From NCBI GenBank assembly GCA_025455795.1, contig JALOLW010000223.1:1-6888 (forward strand): 6,888 nucleotides of DNA. Direction: 5' to 3'. Under the pieces are notes generated by a model. That model made no database searches. It was not told the DNA's origin and worked only from the letters and a program-made list of their open reading frames with translations. Below are positions 1 through 6,312 of the stretch, piece by piece (the first letter of the stretch is position 1; each line of letters starts with the position of its first letter). This DNA is from Spirosomataceae bacterium (GTDB lineage: Bacteria; Bacteroidota; Bacteroidia; Cytophagales; Spirosomataceae). Made by a program: the position numbers and the translations under genes.

Positions 1-1535
1 ACCACGATGCCGCTCAAATAAATGTGTACTTCGTCGAAGCTAAACGCCTCGTTGAAGGCAATCGCCAACGCAATCCAGAAGTGATTGAGAATGACCAGTA
101 ACCAACTCATTACCACACTTTTGCGTTCAGTAAATGCTTTCAACACCATGCCCAAACCTATCAATGCAAAGAGCATCGGCAGGGCGTGTTGAAGCGATTC
201 TGGCAAGATTTGACGATGATAAACGCCGTACAACCCTACCAAATAAAACCCTACAAAAAAGTAGAGAAGCCCGCGAATCGTCAAAAAATCGAAAGATTTG
301 CCCATTTTTTTGATGGGATTCCAAAGATATTGGTACATCACCGCATCTAAATTCCACTCTTTGAGGCTCATCATGTAAAGCGTATTTTCGATTTTCTTGG
401 GCAACGAATCCTCAAAAGTCTGCGAGCGCGGTACGAAGTTGTAAAACTGTTCCCTAATCAAATAGCTCACCACCGAAGGCGACACCAGCAACTGATACGT
501 CCGCAAGAAGGCATTGCCCGCAAAGTGAATCAGGGCCAAGGTTTCCAGTCCTGCGGCTATCTCAATGAATATCAAGCCAATCTGCGCGATAGAAGCGTAG
601 GCAATCTGCGCCTTGATGGACGACTGCACCCGCGCCGTGAGCGATGCCACCACACTCGTACTAAGCCCCAACAGTCCGATGATGATGCGTACCGATAGCT
701 GCTGCTCCCAAAAATGCTCGGTACGTAGCAGCAAAAACGCGCCAATGTGGACCGACAACGAGCCGTAAAAAATGGCACTCGAAGGCGTGGGGCCTTCCAT
801 AGCGCGGGGCAGCCAGCTCGAAAAAGGCAACTGCGCCGACTTGGCCGCCGCCGACACCAAAATCATGAGTGAGATAAACACGCCCACCCAGGTGTGCGAT
901 TGGAGGTGATGATGCACCAATTCGGCGTTGTTGAGTTTCAGAAAAGTGATGTTTTCGTGCCAAAGATGGTGGCTCATCCACATGGCCAAAATCAAACCGA
1001 TGTCACCAATCCGATAAATCGAAAAGACTTTCACGGCGTTTTTGACGGGCAGGTAGCGGTCGCGGTAAAAAGCAATCAGCAAAAACGACGAAATGCCTAA
1101 AATTTCCCAACCAATAAAAAGTGTTTCAAAATTGCCCGAAAAAATGGTGATGTTGTACCCCAAATAAAAAAATAAAATGGTGTTGAAAAAGCGTTTGTAG
1201 CCATTTTCGCGGTGCAAGTAATAGCGGCTGTAAATCGTGATGAGAAAGGTCAATATCGTACCTACCACAAAATAAACAGTGTTGATATGGTCAAAATAAA
1301 AGTCTATAAAAAACTCATAACCAGCCGTTTTGAACAAAACCACCTCTTTGACATTGAGGACCGGGCGGCCATTGACCCACCACAAAATCATCAACGCCCC
1401 GAAGCTGACTTGATGCAGCAGCACGGTGGCCGTGGCAAGACGAGAAAGGAGTTTTTCTTGGCTGGGTCGCGCCAATAAACTCACCAGAAATCCGACCAAC
1501 GGAATCAATAAAAACAGAAGATGGGCAGTTTGCAT
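1..1535 (-). CDS. dabB: DabB-like proton-conducting membrane subunit (NuoL family), 3' end cut by the window
   Basis: I translated this frame by hand. It starts at the ATG at 1535-1533 and stays open for 511 codons to the window edge without a stop, so the C-terminus is missing. The protein is very hydrophobic, with about 12 to 14 likely membrane segments by eye, and has the hallmarks of the NuoL/Mrp-antiporter family: GWEILGISSF at 142-151 (the Glu in the third position matches E144 of E. coli NuoL), NAVKVF at 166-171, and AKSAQLPFSSWLPRAMEGPT at 231-250 (Lys232 matches NuoL K229). A soluble loop with a KEWNLDAVMYQ segment lies near 392-402. No other complex I gene is present, and the gene follows dabA after 146 bp. 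This points to DabB, the ion-translocating partner of DabA in bicarbonate accumulation, rather than respiratory NuoL. The first in-frame ATG is used and leads straight into a membrane helix. No Shine-Dalgarno is visible. The DabB assignment rests mainly on the neighbour. Confidence 0.88.
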   Translation of the reverse strand, partial: MQTAHLLFLLIPLVGFLVSLLARPSQEKLLSRLATATVLLHQVSFGALMILWWVNGRPVLNVKEVVLFKTAGYEFFIDFYFDHINTVYFVVGTILTFLITIYSRYYLHRENGYKRFFNTILFFYLGYNITIFSGNFETLFIGWEILGISSFLLIAFYRDRYLPVKNAVKVFSIYRIGDIGLILAMWMSHHLWHENITFLKLNNAELVHHHLQSHTWVGVFISLMILVSAAAKSAQLPFSSWLPRAMEGPTPSSAIFYGSLSVHIGAFLLLRTEHFWEQQLSVRIIIGLLGLSTSVVASLTARVQSSIKAQIAYASIAQIGLIFIEIAAGLETLALIHFAGNAFLRTYQLLVSPSVVSYLIREQFYNFVPRSQTFEDSLPKKIENTLYMMSLKEWNLDAVMYQYLWNPIKKMGKSFDFLTIRGLLYFFVGFYLVGLYGVYHRQILPESLQHALPMLFALIGLGMVLKAFTERKSVVMSWLLVILNHFWIALAIAFNEAFSFDEVHIYLSGIV

Positions 1536-1542
1536 ATTTTCA

Positions 1543-1565
1543 AATGAGTGAATGAGTGAATGATG
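1543..1565. repeat. Short tandem repeat, 8-bp unit, in the dabB leader
   Basis: Two exact copies of AATGAGTG stand head to tail, followed by a partial third copy, AATGATG. The array begins 8 bp upstream of the dabB ATG, so it would lie in the 5' untranslated part of the dabB message, where a ribosome-binding site would be expected. Such arrays can change copy number by slippage, and here a change would alter the leader without shifting the coding frame. With fewer than three copies this may be chance. A functional role is only a possibility. Confidence 0.6.
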
Positions 1566-1620
1566 CCAGATGCAGCGAACGATTAACAGATAACTGCTTA
1601 CAGCACATGCCGTTTTGTTT

Positions 1621-1666
1621 ACTCGTGGCACGACTTCGATTTATTGGTATCAGTCGTGCCACGAGT
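1621..1666. repeat. Perfect 15-bp inverted repeat with nested palindromes between dabA and dabB
   Basis: The arm ACTCGTGGCACGACT (1621-1635) is the exact reverse complement of 1652-1666, with a 16-nt loop between. Each arm also holds an 11-bp palindrome around one central base: TCGTG-G-CACGA at 1623-1633 and TCGTG-C-CACGA at 1654-1664. Their centres are 31 bp apart, close to three helical turns. The element begins 15 bp after the dabA stop codon. In the mRNA it would fold into a strong 15-bp hairpin. On the minus strand the bases that follow are AAACAAAACG, without a U-tract, so it does not look like a standard intrinsic terminator. Candidate roles are an RNA hairpin tuning or protecting the dabA-dabB message, a double operator, or a dispersed REP-type palindrome. 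The sequence alone does not decide between them. Confidence 0.85.
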
Positions 1667-1681
1667 GTTGTATCCTCAATT

Positions 1682-4207
1682 TTAAACCCATTCATAGACA
1701 GGTAAATTATCTTGCGAGGTTTCGATGAGTTCGGTCAAACTGATGGATGTAGTCACAGGGCTGTTAATAGGCTGGTATAAACTAAACGAACCGTTTTCAA
1801 AAAGCCACAAATCGTGGGTATCGGGCTGCACGGCCACGAGTCGCACCCATTCGTTGGCAAACCACTCGTAAGTTTCGGCAGCGGTTTGAATCGTTTTGAG
1901 CACCACTTCGGGAAAATGCTCCACAATAATCATCAGCCGCACGGGGTCGTGGATTTCAATCATCTGACTCGGCAGCCCCGCCCGCAAGTCACCGTCAATG
2001 CCATTGGCTACCCCAAAAAGCCCCATCACATTGTGGGGGAGTTTCGTACCGGCCCCGAGTTTCTGGTTGTCCATGCGCGAGAAAAAATACTCCAAATTGA
2101 TGCCACCGCACACAGGCGCGGCAGCTTTGAGGATGTTGAGCAGGTATTTGCCATCGGGGTCAATGGCGTAATCGTAAGAATTCATAAACGCCCTCCGGTC
2201 CAAAAACAACCCCCGCGTAAGGCTGCGGCGACCTACTACACAGAGGGCGTTGGTGGCGTGGTTGAGCTCAGGGCGTGGCTCAAAAAGCGACACCGAGCGT
2301 TCCAAGATTTTTTGATGGATTTTTTGAAGAGAGGCCGTCGTGTCAATAGACTCAAACCGCCGCGAGCGTTCTTTGGCGTTCAAATCCAACGCTTTTTTAA
2401 ACGTTTCTTCGTTTTGGAGGTGACTCCGCCTATTGGTTGCCGACATCGAAGGCTCGTCATAAAACACTATCTCGTCGCGGGTGGTATCGTGCAAGCCACC
2501 CACAAACTGCGTCGTGTCGGGAATCTCCACCCCGCGCTCACGCAAGATAGCCCTCACTTCGGGGCGGTTGGCCATGTCCGAAATCACCCGCGCATTGACC
2601 GACCCCGCCCGTCCCGAACACGCACCGCAGTCGTAGGCGGCATAGTGTGGATTATTGACGCTGCTCGACCCGTGCCCTATCACATACATGATGGGCGCGA
2701 AATCTTTGACCAAACCGATACTTTTGAGCAGGTTTTCTACCCGCAGAGCCATTTCTTCAATCGTAAAACCCACTTGCAGGCCATTTTCGTGTTGAGGTGT
2801 AGCGGGGTCATGCTCAATGGTCAGGCTCGAAAACTTGTCCATATGCCGTAGCGAAGAAGCCGTGGCGGGACTCATCGAAGGCCGAAACACATTGACAAAC
2901 AAGCGAAAGGCAGATTCAAAACCGACTGTCTGCGAAATAAACCAACCCGTCAGCAGCGAGTGCGAGCGTTTGGACAAATGCACATCTTTTTGGCGACGAT
3001 GTTTGTTGCCTATTTCTTTGATAAGATACCGTGGATTGACGGGTGCAGGACAAAGTTTGGTATGAAACTTCCCGTGTTCGGGTTGGTAATAAAACTCCAC
3101 TCCAAAGAACCCCGGCGTACCAAAAGTCTCCGATTGGGGGTCTATCTGCTCTACATATCGCCGCAACGAACACTCGCGGTCGTCTATGCAAAACATCGCC
3201 TGAAAAGAGCAACTTTGCCCTGTTAATGATGGACTTACAGTAGGTTTAGGTACTTGGATTTTTCCCAATACACCATCGTAATAACTCCACTCAAAGGCAT
3301 TTTGCCAGATTTCGAGTACCTCTTGGTATTCGGTTTTGAGGATAGGGTCAAACAACGGCTCGGGGGGTTGGTGCATTCCGTGAGCGAGTGGCTTCCAATC
3401 ATCGCCCAATTTATAATAAAGCGCGTCGAGTTCGAGCAGCAACTCCACCACTATCAAGTCGTGCAGGCTGATATTTTTGTGGTCAATCAGCGTGTGGGGT
3501 TGGTCTTCAATGGTCGAAACCATGCCCGACCAACCCTGGTGGGCAAACTGCTGGTCGTAAAGATATTGCTCAAAATAGCCCTCCTCGCCCACGAGTTGTT
3601 TTAGCAGTGAACCGATGCTGATTTTTTCGTTGCGCAGCATCGCTTTTACTTTTTTAGTCCGAAACAGACTTGTGAAGCTGTTGTTTTCCAACGCTGTAAT
3701 CGAAGCCAAAAAGCCTTTTTCGTGGACGGGGAAGCCCCAAATCGAAATGCCTTGGTCGAGGTAGCTACACAACGTCCGAAACAAAATCGGGTGTACCAAC
3801 GAGTCTAAGTCCAACTGGTACTGTTTTTTCCATTCTGCCCGCAAGCGACCTATCCGTGGGGTCAATTGGTGAGGGTATTGTTTTTCCAACAAGCTGTGTT
3901 TCCACCGCGCGAGTTGGCCGTTGTAGCTTTTGGTTTTATGCACAATGGCTTTTTCCAAAATCGCCTCGTTGATTTTTTGGTCGCGGTACAGCTGCCTGTA
4001 TTCTTCCAACGACAACAACACCTTGTACCCAAACACCTCCGAGGCTTGGCGCAGTGCATCGAAAAACGAATGTTGCTGAAAAGCGTGGAGCGTATTGTGG
4101 TGAATAAAATCCTTGAGCGGTGCTTGAGCGGGCAGAAAGTGCTTCAAGTCGTGCAAGGTTTCATGCTCATGAAATGGGAGGAAGTTGGCAGTTGGCAAGG
4201 CAGACAT
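1682..4207 (-). CDS. dabA: DabA, zinc-dependent inorganic carbon transport subunit (DUF2309/UPF0753)
   Basis: This is an 841-residue protein of the PF10070 family, close to the family's usual size. DabA is a cytoplasmic, beta-carbonic-anhydrase-like subunit that with membrane partner DabB converts CO2 to bicarbonate and traps it in the cell. All four residues known for the DabA zinc site are present: Cys340 and Asp342 in FCIDDREC, His512 in IGHGSSS, and Cys527 in YDCGACSG. The His-to-Cys spacing is 15, as for H524/C539 in Halothiobacillus DabA. The family N-terminus (DFIHHNTLHAFQQHSFFDAL, residues 34-53) is intact, and no frameshift is seen. The start is the ATG at 4207-4205. An in-frame TTG at 4264-4262 would add 19 residues, but it lies in the T-tract of the upstream gene's terminator and on the -33 element of the dabA promoter, so it should not be in the message. 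The gene is followed by dabB. No carbonic anhydrase or LysR-type regulator gene is in the window. Confidence 0.95.
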   Translation of the reverse strand: MSALPTANFLPFHEHETLHDLKHFLPAQAPLKDFIHHNTLHAFQQHSFFDALRQASEVFGYKVLLSLEEYRQLYRDQKINEAILEKAIVHKTKSYNGQLARWKHSLLEKQYPHQLTPRIGRLRAEWKKQYQLDLDSLVHPILFRTLCSYLDQGISIWGFPVHEKGFLASITALENNSFTSLFRTKKVKAMLRNEKISIGSLLKQLVGEEGYFEQYLYDQQFAHQGWSGMVSTIEDQPHTLIDHKNISLHDLIVVELLLELDALYYKLGDDWKPLAHGMHQPPEPLFDPILKTEYQEVLEIWQNAFEWSYYDGVLGKIQVPKPTVSPSLTGQSCSFQAMFCIDDRECSLRRYVEQIDPQSETFGTPGFFGVEFYYQPEHGKFHTKLCPAPVNPRYLIKEIGNKHRRQKDVHLSKRSHSLLTGWFISQTVGFESAFRLFVNVFRPSMSPATASSLRHMDKFSSLTIEHDPATPQHENGLQVGFTIEEMALRVENLLKSIGLVKDFAPIMYVIGHGSSSVNNPHYAAYDCGACSGRAGSVNARVISDMANRPEVRAILRERGVEIPDTTQFVGGLHDTTRDEIVFYDEPSMSATNRRSHLQNEETFKKALDLNAKERSRRFESIDTTASLQKIHQKILERSVSLFEPRPELNHATNALCVVGRRSLTRGLFLDRRAFMNSYDYAIDPDGKYLLNILKAAAPVCGGINLEYFFSRMDNQKLGAGTKLPHNVMGLFGVANGIDGDLRAGLPSQMIEIHDPVRLMIIVEHFPEVVLKTIQTAAETYEWFANEWVRLVAVQPDTHDLWLFENGSFSLYQPINSPVTTSISLTELIETSQDNLPVYEWV

Positions 4208-4232
4208 AGCGGATGAATTTTTAAATCTGCTA

Positions 4233-4265
4233 CAAACGTAGGCCAAAGAGCCGATTGGACACAAA
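4233..4265 (-). promoter_or_regulatory. Predicted Bacteroidota-type promoter of dabA
   Basis: Read on the minus strand, TTTG (4265-4262) is followed after 21 bases by TACGTTTG (4240-4233). This is an exact match to the -33 TTTG and -7 TAnnTTTG elements of the Bacteroidota housekeeping sigma factor, with spacing in the usual range. Transcription would start a few bases downstream, around 4226-4229, giving a leader of roughly 20 nt before the dabA ATG at 4207. The TTTG is formed by the last bases of the terminator T-tract of the upstream peptidase gene. The start site is inferred from the motif alone. Confidence 0.65.
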
Positions 4266-4298
4266 AAAACCGCCTTAAAATCACCTTAAAGCGGCTTT
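4263..4298 (-). terminator. Intrinsic terminator of the M14 peptidase gene
   Basis: On the minus strand the bases from 4294 to 4270 form an 11-bp stem, CCGCTTTAAGG paired with TTTTAAGGCGG, around a TGA loop. Three pairs are G-T wobbles. A run of seven T (4269-4263) follows. The A-rich bases before the stem (about 4298-4295) can also pair with that run. The stem begins 36 bases beyond the peptidase stop codon, as expected for Rho-independent termination. On the plus strand there is no comparable T-run, so it should act in one direction only. Confidence 0.85.
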
Positions 4299-4330
4299 AA
4301 AATGTGCTTAGTATGGGCAAAAATGGCGAT

Positions 4331-6244
4331 TTACTCCCCAATCGTCACCTCTTTTTCTACCACGCCACCGCGCGTAGAAAGCACCTTCACTTTGGCTTTG
4401 ATGCTGCCCGCTTGGTTGAGTTTGATTCTGAAAACGGCCTCTTTTTGCTCGTTGGGCGCGGTGTAGCCCGCATAAACGGTTTTGTCGTAGAGCGTCGGTA
4501 GGGTGATGACAGCCTTGGCGTTTTCAAAACCACTCAACAGTTTTTTGTCAATGTCGAGCAGGGCGCGGTCTTCTTGCACGATTTTGATGCGCTTGGCTTG
4601 TTCGAGTGCCGTGGGGAGTTTGCCCGTATTGGTCCAGCGCACTTTGATTTCGTATTCACGATTGGCTAAGGGCTTCACATTCACGTCTTTGAGCGTGATT
4701 TGGGGGAGTTGCTTGGCCATCTCGACGTTGAACAACGACTGCTTTGAAATCCAATTTTCCAACTGCCACGCGGGGCCATTTTGGGCAAAAAACTTGGGGT
4801 GAAAACCCCCGATTTCGACCTCCCCCAGCACGGGGTGCGTGAGTTTGGCCCACGGCTTAAAGCCCTGGCTTTTGTTGGCTTCGTCGTCCCAACGGAGGCC
4901 GTCGTAGTCGTCATAGATGCCGTCTTTGTCGTAGTCTTTCATAGCGCCACCGTTCCAAAGTTCGTCGCCGTACCAGACCGAGCCGTAGTAAAAATACCCA
5001 AAATCAGGCCCGTGGCCAAAAAGCGGCTGCGGTTTGGCGGGGTCACCCGTGACGCGGTCGGTTTTGTAGCGGGTGGCATAGACATCATATACATCGCCCG
5101 CCCAAGGGTAGCCGGTGAGCTTGGTGCCGAGGCTGTCCATGCGGCGGTAAATGGCCAAGTCGGCAGGAAACATACTTTCTTCGCTTTTGGAGGTCGAGGG
5201 TGGGCGCAGGTGCATAGGTACGCGCGTATCCATCGAATTGACGACCGAAATGTGCGGATGTCCCAAAAACCAAAGGGCCGTGCTTCGGGTTTCGATTTCG
5301 CTCAGTGGATACGCGCCCGCGCCCTGCTGCGTATAGCCGCGCCCCGTGAAGTCGCCGCCTTGGTCGGGCCGCCAGTTTTCGGGGTAGTTGCGGTGATTGT
5401 CGAGGCCCCCGATGCCGTCTTCGTTGTATTTGCCATCATTGTCATTGTCAATGCCTTCGGTATAAACCAGCCACTCGCCTTTGCCTTCGAGTACGCGCTT
5501 CATCAATCGCCCCGACGGGTCGCGGGGGTCGAGTACGTGGTCGGCCTTTTCTTTTTCGGCCAATGTGACGGCTTTTTTGCGAATTTGATAAATCACCCCG
5601 TCGCCGTCGAGGTCTTCTTCGGGGTCTTCGTCGAGCAGGCCATCGCGGTCGTCGTCGCGGGGGCGCACGGTGCTGCGGTTGCGTTGGGCCGAAAACAAGT
5701 ACATCGTCGAGCCGTCGGGGTTGTTTTCGGGGCGCAAGTAAATGGTCTTGGTATCAATGAGTTGGGTGATAGCCGCGTCTTTGCCGTAGTTGGAAAGCAA
5801 ATGCTGCGCCAGCCAAAGCACCGCCTCGCTGCTCGTGATTTCGCCGCCGTGCCGCCCGCCCTCAAAGTACGCGGCGGGTTTGTCGGTGTGTTTGCCCGTT
5901 TTTTTGTTGGTGAGCGTCATCTGCAAAATAGGCCGTCCTTCGTAGCTTTTGGCCACTTCATACACCTCCACGAGGTCGGGATACTGTTCGGCCCAGCGGC
6001 GGCACCAGTGGTACATCACGTCAGGACTGTGATACACGTCAAATTTGAGCGTTTCGGTAGGCGTGTACTGAACGTCTTTGAAATGGTGTTTTTTGAAAAA
6101 ACTTATGCCATGTCGTTCACCTTTGACCGTATAAAATTTCGTAGCGGTATCTTGCTCAGGCCATTTGGGGTCGGGATAGTACGATTTTTGGGCAAATGTT
6201 GCGGTGGAAAGGAGCAGGCTTAGGAGGAGTAGGACTTTTTTCAT
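4331..6244 (-). CDS. Secreted M14-family zinc carboxypeptidase-like protein with Asp-rich loops
   Basis: This is a 637-residue exported protein. The signal peptide MKKVLLLLSLLLSTATFA is probably cleaved before Gln19, and no lipobox Cys follows. Residues about 55-500 form an M14 metallopeptidase domain: zinc motif HGGE (His132, Glu135) in FEGGRHGGE, RPENNPDG at 171-178, HRNYP at 284-288, SEIETR at 315-320, and GEVEIGG at 474-480, where Glu477 matches the catalytic Glu270 of carboxypeptidase A. Two positions are unusual: the expected third zinc-ligand His appears to be Asp339 (NSMDT), and the Asn of the usual NRN motif is His284. Asp-rich segments at 197-216, 266-276 and 437-454 resemble calcium-binding loops. 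Residues about 510-637 look like a beta-sandwich tail. The likely role is trimming peptides or wall-derived peptides in the periplasm or outside the cell; the substrate is unknown. The start has an A-rich leader without a Shine-Dalgarno. A terminator follows, so the gene is not in the dabA operon. Confidence 0.9.
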   Translation of the reverse strand: MKKVLLLLSLLLSTATFAQKSYYPDPKWPEQDTATKFYTVKGERHGISFFKKHHFKDVQYTPTETLKFDVYHSPDVMYHWCRRWAEQYPDLVEVYEVAKSYEGRPILQMTLTNKKTGKHTDKPAAYFEGGRHGGEITSSEAVLWLAQHLLSNYGKDAAITQLIDTKTIYLRPENNPDGSTMYLFSAQRNRSTVRPRDDDRDGLLDEDPEEDLDGDGVIYQIRKKAVTLAEKEKADHVLDPRDPSGRLMKRVLEGKGEWLVYTEGIDNDNDGKYNEDGIGGLDNHRNYPENWRPDQGGDFTGRGYTQQGAGAYPLSEIETRSTALWFLGHPHISVVNSMDTRVPMHLRPPSTSKSEESMFPADLAIYRRMDSLGTKLTGYPWAGDVYDVYATRYKTDRVTGDPAKPQPLFGHGPDFGYFYYGSVWYGDELWNGGAMKDYDKDGIYDDYDGLRWDDEANKSQGFKPWAKLTHPVLGEVEIGGFHPKFFAQNGPAWQLENWISKQSLFNVEMAKQLPQITLKDVNVKPLANREYEIKVRWTNTGKLPTALEQAKRIKIVQEDRALLDIDKKLLSGFENAKAVITLPTLYDKTVYAGYTAPNEQKEAVFRIKLNQAGSIKAKVKVLSTRGGVVEKEVTIGE

Positions 6245-6312
6245 TGTATTTTGGGTTTATTTGACAAATTCGTTATGAGGTTTAAAAGAATATTTTCCAA
6301 CACCTTTTTTGG

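Noticed and set aside
661..981. Short minus-strand frames (127-357, 572-778, 661-981) as small genes
   Set aside because: They are other-frame shadows of the dabB frame, which is continuous over the whole of 1535-1 and has clear NuoL-family motifs.
1621..1666. The inverted repeat as a Rho-independent terminator after dabA
   Set aside because: No run of T follows the hairpin on either strand, and the loop of 16 nt is long. Compare the well-formed terminator at 4298-4263.
1536..1681. A promoter for dabB in the spacer
   Set aside because: I found no TAnnTTTG with a TTTG at the right distance on the minus strand. Co-transcription with dabA is the simpler reading.
1814..2851. A 345-codon open frame on the plus strand, opposite dabA
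   Set aside because: It lies within dabA, whose zinc motifs are intact on the other strand. The translation is rich in His, Arg and Pro with no known motif and no promoter in front.
4781..6223. A 480-codon open frame on the plus strand, opposite the peptidase gene
   Set aside because: It is antisense to a gene with a signal peptide and clear M14 motifs. The translation is Val/Phe/Ala-rich without recognisable domains, as expected for a mirror frame of GC-rich coding DNA.
6265..6293. A possible promoter for the peptidase in the 68-bp gap, with CGAATTTG as the -7 element and TTGG further upstream
   Set aside because: CGAATTTG lacks the TA of TAnnTTTG, and the upstream element is weak and poorly spaced. 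The gene could equally be read from the GIY-YIG gene's promoter.
6296..6311. A small hairpin (CCAA/TTGG) after the GIY-YIG stop as a terminator
   Set aside because: The stem has only four pairs and no T-run follows.
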